NCBI RefSeq assembly: GCF_001514195.1
Contig: NZ_KQ948737.1
Span: 1-64,000 of the forward strand
DNA: 64,000 nt
Source: Streptomyces griseorubiginosus
Lineage (GTDB): Bacteria; Actinomycetota; Actinomycetes; Streptomycetales; Streptomycetaceae
Direction: 5' to 3'
Positions 24,623 to 32,967 of the stretch are shown piece by piece. The position numbers and the translations under genes were made by a program. Position 1 is the stretch's first letter, and each line of letters begins with the position of its first letter. The notes beneath the pieces were generated by a model. The model had not been told where the DNA came from. It worked only from the letters and a program-made list of their open reading frames with translations, and did no database searches.

Positions 24623-25348
24623 ATGTCCTCTGCCCGTGCCACACCTGGACGCCTGATGATGGTCGCCCTGGCGACCCTTTCGCTGCTTGTCCTGGGACAC
24701 CCGCAAGCCCACGCGGCGTCCTGGGGAACTCCCCAGACGGTCAACTCGTGGAACACCATCAACGGGCGGTGGACCGCCAACAACGAGTTGGAGACCTACA
24801 CTCCCGCCTGCGTGTGGTACGAGGGCAGCACCCTCGTCATCAAGACCTACAAGTCGGGCAACACCTACTACTCGGGGCGTGTGGAGTCCAAGGCGCTGTA
24901 CGGCTACGGCACTTACAGCTTCACCGCGAACATGCCCAACGGCCAGGGCCTCCTGCCCGCCGTGTGGGCCGCCTTCCTGAATCCGTGGCTCCCTGAGTTC
25001 GACGCCGCCGAAATCGTCGGCCAGAACCCGAACACCGTCTACCAGACCTTCCACGACCCCAACAACAACCAGACCCAGTTCTCCAAGACGAACGCAGCTG
25101 GCTGGACCAACTCGTACCACACCTACTCGTTCACCTGGTGGCCCGATCACATCGACTTCGCCGTCGACGGGACCATCACCGGAACGAAGTGGTACACCAC
25201 CGCCCCGGGTGTGAAGATGCACTTCATCGTCAACACCGCTGTCGGCGGTGACTGGCCGGGCAACCCGAACAACTCGACGTGGGCCACGGCGGACGGCGCA
25301 AGGTACCTCAAGGTCTCCTCCATCACGTACACCCCGTACAACCCGTGA
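24623..25348 (+). CDS. Secreted glycoside hydrolase family 16 (beta-glucanase-like)
   Basis: A 241-residue secreted enzyme. A signal peptide (RLMMVALATLSLLVLG, cleavage after AHA near residue 31) precedes a beta-jelly-roll domain. The GH16 catalytic signature ExDxxE is present as EFDAAE, flanked by LLPAVWAAF upstream. Substrate-lining aromatics follow (QTFHDPNNNQTQF, YSFTWWPDHIDF). GH16 enzymes cleave beta-1,3 or mixed-linkage glucans with retention. I chose ATG 24623 for the TGGAG five bases upstream and the signal peptide; the frame extends to 24566. A CebR-type box lies in the promoter and a strong hairpin follows the gene. It is a single-gene unit with no binding module. Confidence 0.88.
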   Translation: MSSARATPGRLMMVALATLSLLVLGHPQAHAASWGTPQTVNSWNTINGRWTANNELETYTPACVWYEGSTLVIKTYKSGNTYYSGRVESKALYGYGTYSFTANMPNGQGLLPAVWAAFLNPWLPEFDAAEIVGQNPNTVYQTFHDPNNNQTQFSKTNAAGWTNSYHTYSFTWWPDHIDFAVDGTITGTKWYTTAPGVKMHFIVNTAVGGDWPGNPNNSTWATADGARYLKVSSITYTPYNP

Positions 25349-25725
25349 TCATGGCGGTACAGCCGACGGACGGTGCCCCAGTGCAGGGCTGAGTCACCTA
25401 GCAGCCTGCCTGTTGCTCCGGATGCTTCCGGAGCAACAGGCAGTCCGGAACGACCCTTCCACCGGGTGCATATCGCCGTAGATGCCAGGCAGATGTTCCG
25501 ATGGAGCTCATGGCGGCCCACCCGCTCACAGACAGTGGCGACGACGCAGTGGGCTGCATGCCCACCGCGCCGACGTCGCTCGGCGGGACGTCACCCACAA
25601 TGCCTCGAAAATCCCCTATGGCCTTTTTTCGGCCATGCGGAATAGGATGTCGTGCACCTCTGCCGGGACCGTGGCTCCCCCGCCACGGCCACACCTGTGC
25701 CCTGGTCCGACCGCGGAGGTGCGGT
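25349..25725. other. Intergenic region holding the GH16 terminator
   Basis: Apart from the hairpin at 25407-25442 and the ribosome site of the Wbl gene at its right end, nothing else is recognised. The stretch around 25600-25640 is AT-richer and may carry the Wbl promoter. Confidence 0.4.
25407..25442 (+). terminator. Strong hairpin terminator after the GH16 gene
   Basis: TGCCTGTTGCTCCGG and its exact complement CCGGAGCAACAGGCA pair over 15 bp around the loop ATGCTT. There is no T-run, as is usual for actinomycete terminators. Confidence 0.75.
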
Positions 25726-26004
25726 ATGGCTCGTACACCATCGATCGACAATCATGGCTCCGCCTGGCGCCTTCGGGCGCTGTGCGTGGGCGAGGACCCC
25801 GAACTGTTCTTCCCCCTGGTGGAGACGGACAGTGAGACGGCGCGTGCCCGGGCCGTGTGCCGCCGGTGCCCGGTGCTGCACGCCTGCCGGGACTGGGCCG
25901 TTCGGCACGGTGAAGCGGACGGGGTCTGGGGCGACACGACCGCGAGCCAACGCAGAGCGATCCGCGGCACGCTCCGCAGCGATCGTCCGTCCGGATCCGC
26001 CTGA
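25726..26004 (+). CDS. WhiB-like (Wbl) protein, divergent type
   Basis: A 92-residue Wbl protein. Four cysteines are spaced as expected: C in RALCVGEDPELFF, C..C in AVCRRCPVLHAC and the final C before RDWAV. The turn motif reads GVWGD instead of GVWGG, and the C-terminal tail is short and less basic than usual. ATG 25726 has GGAGGTG six bases upstream. It should bind a 4Fe-4S cluster; whether it contacts DNA with the altered turn is uncertain. It is convergent with pntB, and no partner gene is adjacent. Confidence 0.85.
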   Translation: MARTPSIDNHGSAWRLRALCVGEDPELFFPLVETDSETARARAVCRRCPVLHACRDWAVRHGEADGVWGDTTASQRRAIRGTLRSDRPSGSA

Positions 26005-26133
26005 GCGGGGTGGGGGACGAGAGGTACGGGCGCCGCACACGAGGCAGGGCAGGGGTCGGCCCACGACCGCCGGGGCTCGCCGACCGACCTTCGCCCCTCC
26101 CCCCCCTCGTGCTGGAGCGCGGGGACGGGCCCG

Positions 26134-27600
26134 TCAGCGACTGGGTACCGTCGGCTGCCGCGTCACCGGTGCCGCGTCGGGCCAGGTGCCGTCGCCCAGC
26201 GCCTGGAGGATCTCCTCCACGCTCTGCTTGGCGTCGCCGAACAGCATGCCGCTGTTCTCCCGGAAGAACAGCGGGTTCTGCACTCCCGCATAACCGGAGG
26301 CCATGGAGCGCTTGAAGACGACGACCTGCTCGGCCTCCCAGACCCGCAGCACCGGCATCCCGGCGATCGGGCTCGCCGGGTCGTCGGTCGCGGCCGGGTT
26401 GACGGTGTCGTTCGCGCCGATGACCAGCACGACCGAGGTGCCCGCGAAGTCGTCGTTGATCTCGTCCATCTCCAGGACGATGTCGTAGGGCACCTTCGCC
26501 TCGGCCAGCAGCACGTTCATGTGACCGGGCAGGCGCCCTGCGACGGGATGGACGCCGAAGCGGACCTCGACGCCCCGCTGCCGCAGCTGCCGCGTCAGCT
26601 CCGCGACGGGATGCTGGGCCTGGGCGACGGCCATGCCGTAGCCGGGGGCAATGATCACCGAGCGGGCCTGGGCGAGCATCTCGGCCACCTCGGCCGCCCG
26701 CACCTCACGGTGCTCCCCCTGCTCCTGGACGTCCCCGGACGGCGCCTCGATGCCGAAACCACCCGCGATGACGGAGAGGAAGGACCGGTTCATCGCCTTG
26801 CACATGATGTACGACAGGTAGGCGCCGGAGGAGCCCACCAGCGCGCCGGTGACGATGAGGAGGTTGTTGTCGAGCAGGAAGCCGGCCGCGGCCGCCGCCC
26901 AGCCCGAGTAGCTGTTCAGCATGGAGACGACGACGGGCATGTCGCCGCCGCCGATGGAGGCGACCAGGTGCCAGCCGAGCGCCATGGCCAGCACGGTCAC
27001 CGTGATCATGAGCGGCAGGCTCGGGCTGATCGTGAACCACACGGTCAGCGCGACGAACGCCACGAGCGCCCCGACGTTCAGCGCGTTCTTGCCCGGCAGC
27101 ATCAGCGGCCGGGAATTGATGCGCGCCGACAGCTTCAGGAACGCGACGATCGAGCCGGTGAAGGTGACCGCGCCGATGAAGACGCCGATGAACACCTCGG
27201 CGTGGTGGATGGCCAGCAGGTCGGCGGCGATCCGGTCCTGGGCCGCCCCGTGGGACTCCACTTCCAGGTAGCTGTTCCAGCCCACCAGCACGGCGGCCAG
27301 TCCGACGAAGCTGTGCAGGACGGCGATGAGTTCGGGCATCTGCGTCATCTCGACGCGCCGGGCGCGCCACAGGCCCAGCACCGCACCGAGCGCCATCGCC
27401 AGCACGATCAGCGCGACCGCCCCGGCGCTGATGCTCTGCGCGGCGACCACCACGGTGGCCCCGAGGGCCAGCCCCATGCCGGCGATGCCGTAGACGACGC
27501 CGGCACGGGACGTGCGGTGCTGGGACAGGCCGGCCAGGCTGAGGATGAACAGCAGCGCGGCGACCAGGTCGGCCGCGTGGGAGGCTGTCAGGGAGGTCAT
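26134..27600 (-). CDS. pntB: NAD(P) transhydrogenase subunit beta
   Basis: A 488-residue membrane protein. The N-terminal 270 residues hold the beta part of the proton channel (domain II). Residues about 300-485 are the NADP(H)-binding domain III, with PGYGMAVAQAQH, the helix-turn ANDTVNP and KRSMASGYAGVQNPLF. With PntA it couples hydride transfer between NAD(H) and NADP(H) to proton movement across the membrane, usually making NADPH. Start ATG 27600 has AAAGG upstream, and the gene lies 6 bp behind pntA, so they form one operon. Confidence 0.95.
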   Translation of the reverse strand: MTSLTASHAADLVAALLFILSLAGLSQHRTSRAGVVYGIAGMGLALGATVVVAAQSISAGAVALIVLAMALGAVLGLWRARRVEMTQMPELIAVLHSFVGLAAVLVGWNSYLEVESHGAAQDRIAADLLAIHHAEVFIGVFIGAVTFTGSIVAFLKLSARINSRPLMLPGKNALNVGALVAFVALTVWFTISPSLPLMITVTVLAMALGWHLVASIGGGDMPVVVSMLNSYSGWAAAAAGFLLDNNLLIVTGALVGSSGAYLSYIMCKAMNRSFLSVIAGGFGIEAPSGDVQEQGEHREVRAAEVAEMLAQARSVIIAPGYGMAVAQAQHPVAELTRQLRQRGVEVRFGVHPVAGRLPGHMNVLLAEAKVPYDIVLEMDEINDDFAGTSVVLVIGANDTVNPAATDDPASPIAGMPVLRVWEAEQVVVFKRSMASGYAGVQNPLFFRENSGMLFGDAKQSVEEILQALGDGTWPDAAPVTRQPTVPSR

Positions 27601-27606
27601 CTCGGC

Positions 27607-29163
27607 TCAGCCTTTCGAGAACATGGACAGCATGCGGCGGGTGACGGCGAAGCCTCCGAAGATGTTGACGCTCGTCAGCAGGATCGCCACGAAGGACAGC
27701 ACGGTCACGAGCTGGCTCTCGTGCCCGATCTGGAGGAGTGCGCCGATCACGACGATCCCTGAGATCGCGTTGGTCACCGACATGAGCGGGGTGTGCAGAG
27801 CGTGGTGCACCTTGCCGATGACGTAGTAGCCGATCACCACCGCCAGCGCGAACACCGTGAAGTTGCCGGCGAGTTGAGCCGGGGCGAAGGCCACCAACAG
27901 GAACATCGCGAGCATCCCGAACCCGATCAGGGCGAAGCGCCGGGCGGGCGTCAGTCCCGGCCGCTCGGGTGCGGACGCCTCGGGTGCGGCCGGGGGTGGT
28001 GCGGCAGGGGCTGCCGAGACCGCGACGGGGGGCGGCGGCCAGGTGACGTCGCCGTCCCGCGTCACGGTCACCGCCCGCTGCACGACATCGTCGAAGTCGA
28101 TCGTCAGCTGCCCGTCCTTGCCGGGGGTCAGCAGTTTCAGCAGGTTCACCAGATTCGTGCCGAACAGCTGCGAGGCCTGGGCCGGAAGCCGGGCGGCCAG
28201 GTCGGTGTAGCCGATGAGGGTCACGCCGTTGTCGGTCACCACGATCCGGCCCGGCACGGTGCCCTCGACGTTGCCGCCCATCCCCGCGGCCATGTCGACG
28301 ATCACGCTTCCGGGCTTCATCACGGCCACGTCCTCGGCCGTCAGCAGGCGGGGCGCCGGCCGCCCCGGGATCAGCGCCGTGGTGATGACGACGTCCACGT
28401 CCCGGGCCTGCTCGTGGTAGAGCTCGGCGGCGGCACGGTCGTAGTCCGCGGAGGTCGCCTTGGCGTAGCCGTCGGTGCTCGCCTCCTGGGCGGCCTTCAC
28501 CGACAGGTACTCACCGCCCAGCGACTTCACCTGGTCCGCGACCTCCGGACGGGGGTCGGTGGCACGCACGATCGCTCCGAGGCTGGAGGCGGCGCCGATG
28601 GCCGCGAGCCCCGCCACGCCCGCGCCGGCCACGAGTACCTTCGCCGGCGGCACCTTTCCGGCCGCGGTGACCTGACCGGTGAAGAACCGTCCGAAGACGT
28701 GTGCGGCCTCGACGACCGCGCGATATCCGGCGATGTTCGCCATCGACGACAGCACGTCCATCGACTGTGCCCGCGAGATGCGTGGCACCGCGTCCAGCGC
28801 CAGGGCCGTCACCCCGGCGTCGGCGAGTGCCTGGAGCAGCTCGGGATGCTGTGCCGGGGCCATCAGGGCCGTCACGACGGCTCCTCTGCGCAACCGGCGG
28901 ATCTCGGCCTCGGTGGGAGCGTTCACCTTCAGGACGACGTCCGCGTCCCAGGCCTCGGCGATGCGCGCGCCGACGTCGGCGTATGCCTGGTCGTCGAAGC
29001 CTGAGGCCTGGCCGGCCCCGGACTCGACGACGACCTCGTACCCCAGGCCGAGCAGCAGCCGTGCCGTCGCCGGTGTCGCCGCGACCCGAGTCTCTCCGGA
29101 GCGGGACTCGGCCACGACGCCGATTCGGCGCGGTGGGTGGTGTGCGCGTTCTTGAGCAGACAT
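27607..29163 (-). CDS. pntA: NAD(P) transhydrogenase subunit alpha (fused form)
   Basis: A 518-residue protein in which the NAD(H)-binding domain I (residues 1-390, with ESRSGETRVAATP near the start and the Rossmann motif VAGAGVAGLAAIGAA) is fused to the alpha part of the membrane domain (about 425-518, FALIGFGMLAMFLLVAFAP and later helices) through an Ala/Pro-rich linker. Many bacteria split this into two genes, but here it is a single frame, like the E. coli arrangement. It is the first gene of the pntA-pntB operon. Start ATG 29163 follows a modest AGGA site. Confidence 0.95.
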   Translation of the reverse strand: MSAQERAHHPPRRIGVVAESRSGETRVAATPATARLLLGLGYEVVVESGAGQASGFDDQAYADVGARIAEAWDADVVLKVNAPTEAEIRRLRRGAVVTALMAPAQHPELLQALADAGVTALALDAVPRISRAQSMDVLSSMANIAGYRAVVEAAHVFGRFFTGQVTAAGKVPPAKVLVAGAGVAGLAAIGAASSLGAIVRATDPRPEVADQVKSLGGEYLSVKAAQEASTDGYAKATSADYDRAAAELYHEQARDVDVVITTALIPGRPAPRLLTAEDVAVMKPGSVIVDMAAGMGGNVEGTVPGRIVVTDNGVTLIGYTDLAARLPAQASQLFGTNLVNLLKLLTPGKDGQLTIDFDDVVQRAVTVTRDGDVTWPPPPVAVSAAPAAPPPAAPEASAPERPGLTPARRFALIGFGMLAMFLLVAFAPAQLAGNFTVFALAVVIGYYVIGKVHHALHTPLMSVTNAISGIVVIGALLQIGHESQLVTVLSFVAILLTSVNIFGGFAVTRRMLSMFSKG

Positions 29164-29366
29164 GTCCTGTATCTCTCGTCAGAGGAGGTGCGAAAGGGAG
29201 ATCTGCGCTGCGTGGGTTACGACGTCCTGCCCCGTGATCGCCGGTACCTAACCCGCCGGTCGAGTACGTGCCGCTGGGGCTGGTCCGGCGATCGGGAACC
29301 CCCTGGTAGGCGCCTCGCACCGGCCGCCCCCGGTGGCATCCCCCTCGCCGGCCCCGGGGCGAGCGG

Positions 29367-30887
29367 TCAGAGCGGTTCGGCCGGGCACCTGGCGCCCGGT
29401 GGCGGGACGGCCAGGTCGGTGAGGTAGCTGTTCACCGCGCCCTCCATGCACGGGCCGCTGGTGACGCTGCCGTGGCCGTGGCCCTCGTAGGTGAGGAGCG
29501 CGCCGCTGCGGCCCAGTTGGCGGGCGACCGAGACCGCCCACGGGTATCCGGTGGCGGGGTCGTGCAGCGCGTTGGACACCAGGATCGGCGGGGCGCCGTG
29601 CACGCGCAGGCGGTGCTGCGGGTTGGCGGTCGGCGCGCCCAGGCAGGCCGCTGTCATGTGCAGGGGCAGCAGGTGAGGCAGGTCGGGCGCGGCCCGGTTC
29701 ATCATGGTGACGACGGCGGCGTAGTCGCGGTAGTCGCGTACGGGCAGGTGCCAGTCGGAGCAGAAGACCGGGGCGGCCGCGGGAAGCGGCGCTGTCGACG
29801 TGGGCGAGGCGGGCAGCGGCCTGCTCGCGTCCATCCCCGCGATCGCGGTTGCCAGGCCCCGGTAGTCGGCCTGGTAGAACTTCCGGAACGCGATCTTGTT
29901 GACCATGTCCGAGGAGGACAGCGAGGAGCCTGGCTTCGTCGGGTCCTCCAGCTCGCCGCGCTCCGCCCGGGCCAACAGGCCCCGCCAGACGGTGCGGACG
30001 TCACGGCCGTGCAGCGCGCAGTCCCTGGCACGCTCGCACCACTTCACGAACTCCTGGAACGAGTCCTCCGCCGTGGCCGCCTCGGCGTGCAGGAAGTCAC
30101 GGGTGGTGGAGACGCTGTGGTCGATGACGCTCTCCAGCACCATCGCACGCACACGGCGCGGGTAGGTCTCGGCGTACTGCGCGCCGAGCAGCGTGCCGTA
30201 CGAGCTGCCGTGGAAGGTCAGTTTCGGCTCGCCGAGGGCTGTTCGGAGGGCGTCCAGGTCCCGGACCGTCTGGGCGGTGTCGAGGTGGTCGAACACCGGG
30301 CCCGTACGGGCACGGCAGTCGGCACGCAGCCGCTTGTTGTACGCCAGGGTGGCGTCGAAGTCCTCCTGGCTCCTCAGCACCGGTGACGGCCGTTCGGCGA
30401 GCAGGGCAGAAGAACAGGTCACCGGGTTGCTGGCGCCCACACCGCGCGGGTCGAAGCTGACGATGTCGAACCTGCGGCGGACCTCGGGGCTGAAGCGGCT
30501 GATATTGCCCACGACCATATGCACACCCGAGTCACCCGGCCCACCCGGGCCGAACACCATCGAGCCGACGACGGCGTCGGGGGCGGTGGCCTTGCGGCGA
30601 GCCACGGCCAGGTCCAGTTTCGGCCCGTTCGGGTGGGCCCAGTCCACCGGCACCGGCAGGGTGGCGCACTCGGCTCCCGGTTTCTCCGGGTCGCCTTTCT
30701 CAGGATCGTCTTTACCCGGATCGCCGCATGGCACCCAGCGCAGGGTTCCCGCGGAGGACGGCGCCGCGTGGACTGTCGGGGCGGCGGCGAGGCCGGTGAC
30801 GACGGCCAGGGCTACTCCCCCAGCCATGGCGGCGGCCGCGGCCCGGACGGTGATCCGCCGCAGTGCGGAGCTGCCCCCTGACGGCAT
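29367..30887 (-). CDS. Secreted S33-type alpha/beta-hydrolase (tripeptidyl aminopeptidase-like)
   Basis: A 506-residue secreted hydrolase. The signal peptide (residues about 9-42, AAAAAMAGGVALAVVTGLAA) is followed by the Tap-like fold: oxyanion region VFGPGGPGDSG, FDPRGVGAS, nucleophile Ser229 in HGSSYGTLLG, and a C-terminal half with the His of EGHGHGSV plus the TAP C-terminal segment (PCMEGAVNSYL). Streptomyces relatives remove tripeptides from extracellular peptides. GAGGAGG lies seven bases before ATG 30887. An acidic low-complexity insert (PGKDDPEKGDPEKPG, about residue 55-70) is unusual and may be an exposed linker. Confidence 0.88.
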   Translation of the reverse strand: MPSGGSSALRRITVRAAAAAMAGGVALAVVTGLAAAPTVHAAPSSAGTLRWVPCGDPGKDDPEKGDPEKPGAECATLPVPVDWAHPNGPKLDLAVARRKATAPDAVVGSMVFGPGGPGDSGVHMVVGNISRFSPEVRRRFDIVSFDPRGVGASNPVTCSSALLAERPSPVLRSQEDFDATLAYNKRLRADCRARTGPVFDHLDTAQTVRDLDALRTALGEPKLTFHGSSYGTLLGAQYAETYPRRVRAMVLESVIDHSVSTTRDFLHAEAATAEDSFQEFVKWCERARDCALHGRDVRTVWRGLLARAERGELEDPTKPGSSLSSSDMVNKIAFRKFYQADYRGLATAIAGMDASRPLPASPTSTAPLPAAAPVFCSDWHLPVRDYRDYAAVVTMMNRAAPDLPHLLPLHMTAACLGAPTANPQHRLRVHGAPPILVSNALHDPATGYPWAVSVARQLGRSGALLTYEGHGHGSVTSGPCMEGAVNSYLTDLAVPPPGARCPAEPL

Positions 30888-31323
30888 GAGTCCTCCTCAA
30901 GTCGGGAGAGTGGTTGTGACAGGCGTGCGGCCCGGCTGGGGCACTGTCGTCACGTTAGGCCCGCGATCCCTCAAGTGGCCTTTGCCTCAGGGGCTTTTCC
31001 GGGTCGCCTCAGGGACCGATCAGGGCGGCCGGAGCGCACGCCGACGGGACACGCACACGCGAAGCTACCCACACTCCATAGCCAGAACACCCATGTTTTC
31101 TCGGCCCGCCGCAAGGCCAACAGGGCAATAGCCGCCCCTCAAAGGGAATTTGTGTCGCGGGGCTAGACACAGGACGCATTCGTACCTGCTAATCCATCCC
31201 ATGTATCAGGGAAGTAAATCGATCCCTCCTGCGCAATAGATCTTGCCGCTCTCCGCCTCACATCTGCTCGACTCTTCGACCATCGTTCGACATCCCGAAC
31301 GCTCACTCAGGAATGAGGACTCC
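30888..31323. other. Divergent promoter region between S33 hydrolase and GH62 genes
   Basis: A 436-bp spacer with a locally AT-rich part (about 31080-31230) that probably carries the GH62 promoter. TTCGA-containing repeats occur around 31265-31300 (ACTCTTCGACCATCGTTCGA) but I cannot assign them to a known regulator. Confidence 0.4.
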
Positions 31324-32739
31324 ATGCTCAGGCATCCACCCCGCCGTAAGCATCTGTCCGTGATGCTCGCGGCCCTCCTCGCGGTCGCAGCGCTGCTCGT
31401 CGCCGTTCCGGCTCAGGCGGCCACCACAGCCGCCGTGCGCGGAGTCGGTTCCGGCCGGTGCCTCGACGTGTCGGGCGCCGGCCAGAGCGACGGCACCAAC
31501 GTGCAGATCTGGGACTGCACGAGCGCGTCCAACCAGCAGTGGACGCTGACGGACAACAACCAGCTGACGGTCTACGGCAACAAGTGCCTGGACGTTCCGG
31601 GCCACGCCACCACGGCCGGCACCCGGCCCGTGATCTGGTCCTGCAACGGTGGCACCAACCAGCAGTGGCGCGTCAACTCCGACGGCACGATCGTCGCCGT
31701 GGAGTCCGGGCTGTGCCTGGACGTGTCGGGCGGCGCAACGGCCAACGGCACTGCGGTGCAGCTGTGGAACTGCGGCGGCGGCAACAACCAGAAGTGGACC
31801 GGGCTGACCGCACCGGCCGGCGGCACCTGCACTCTTCCGTCGACCTACAAGTGGAGCTCGACCGGCCCACTGGCGCAGCCCGCCAACGGATGGGCGGCGC
31901 TCAAGGACTTCACCACCGTGACGTACAACGGCAAGCACCTCGTCTACGCGACCGCCTCTGACGGGTCGTCATGGAAGTCGATGGCGTTCAGTCCCTTCAC
32001 GAACTGGTCGGACATGGCGTCGGCCGGCCAGACCGGGATGAGCCAGGGTGCGGTGGCGCCCACGCTGCTCTACTTCGCGCCCAAGAACATCTGGATACTC
32101 ACCTCGAACGGCTGGGGCACCCAGTGGCCGTTCGTCTACCGCACGTCGAGCGACCCAACCAACCCCAACGGCTGGTCCGCCGCACAGCCGCTGTTCACCG
32201 GCAGCGTCCCCGACGGCAGCGCGATCGACCCGACCGTGATCGCCGACGGCCAGAACATGTACCTGTTCTTCGCCGGCGACAACGGCAAGATCTACAGGTC
32301 GAGCATGCCGCTCGGGAACTTCCCCGCCAGCTTCGGCTCGTCCTACACGACGATCATGAGCGACACGGTGAAGAACCTGTTCGAGGCGCCGCAGGTCTAC
32401 AAGGTCCAGGGCCAGAACCAGTACCTCATGATCGTCGAGGCCCGGGGCGCGAGTGAGCAGCGGTTCTTCCGCTCGTTCACGGCCTCCAGCCTGAACGGTT
32501 CCTGGACGCCGCAGGCCGCCACCGAGTCCAATCCCTTTGCCGGCAAGGCCAACAGCGGCGCCACCTGGACCAACGACATCAGTCACGGCGACCTGGTCCG
32601 CAACAACCCCGACCAGACCATGACCGTCGATCCCTGCAACCTGCAACTGCTCTACCAGGGGCTCTCCCCCAACACACCGTCGGGCACCCCCTACATCCAA
32701 CTGCCGTACCGCCCCGGCCTGCTCACGCTCCAGCGCTGA
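31324..32739 (+). CDS. Secreted alpha-L-arabinofuranosidase, CBM13-GH62
   Basis: A 471-residue secreted enzyme. After a signal peptide (MLAALLAVAALLVAVPAQA, cleavage after AQA) comes a ricin-B/CBM13 lectin domain with three QxW repeats (NQQWTL, NQQWRV, NQKWTG), which binds xylan. Residues about 165-471 are a GH62 catalytic domain (YKWSSTGPLAQPANGWAALKD at its start, DPTVIADGQNMYLFFAGDN, then SHGDLVRNNPDQTM). GH62 enzymes remove arabinose side chains from arabinoxylan. ATG 31324 has GAGGA five bases upstream; the frame extends upstream without signal-peptide features. Single gene followed by a strong terminator. Confidence 0.93.
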   Translation: MLRHPPRRKHLSVMLAALLAVAALLVAVPAQAATTAAVRGVGSGRCLDVSGAGQSDGTNVQIWDCTSASNQQWTLTDNNQLTVYGNKCLDVPGHATTAGTRPVIWSCNGGTNQQWRVNSDGTIVAVESGLCLDVSGGATANGTAVQLWNCGGGNNQKWTGLTAPAGGTCTLPSTYKWSSTGPLAQPANGWAALKDFTTVTYNGKHLVYATASDGSSWKSMAFSPFTNWSDMASAGQTGMSQGAVAPTLLYFAPKNIWILTSNGWGTQWPFVYRTSSDPTNPNGWSAAQPLFTGSVPDGSAIDPTVIADGQNMYLFFAGDNGKIYRSSMPLGNFPASFGSSYTTIMSDTVKNLFEAPQVYKVQGQNQYLMIVEARGASEQRFFRSFTASSLNGSWTPQAATESNPFAGKANSGATWTNDISHGDLVRNNPDQTMTVDPCNLQLLYQGLSPNTPSGTPYIQLPYRPGLLTLQR

Positions 32740-32765
32740 CCCGCCCGACCGACGCCCACCGTCCC

Positions 32766-32796
32766 CCGAGCCCAGCCGGCCGCCGGCTGGGCTCGG
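32766..32796 (+). terminator. Hairpin terminator after the GH62 gene
   Basis: CCGAGCCCAGCCGG pairs perfectly with CCGGCTGGGCTCGG over 14 bp around a three-base loop (CCG). Confidence 0.75.
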
Positions 32797-32967
32797 CAAC
32801 GGATCTCGTCGCTCCAGCGCACCCCCAGCTTCCTTGCACGTCAACGTCCGGACGTCGGTTTCCGCCGTAGCGGTGGTTTGCCGACCCGGCCGCCGTTCCG
32901 CCCGGTGCGCCGTCAGGACACTGGCATGGTGCGGCCGGGGGCGCCGCCGCGGAGGGCGGGAGATCGC

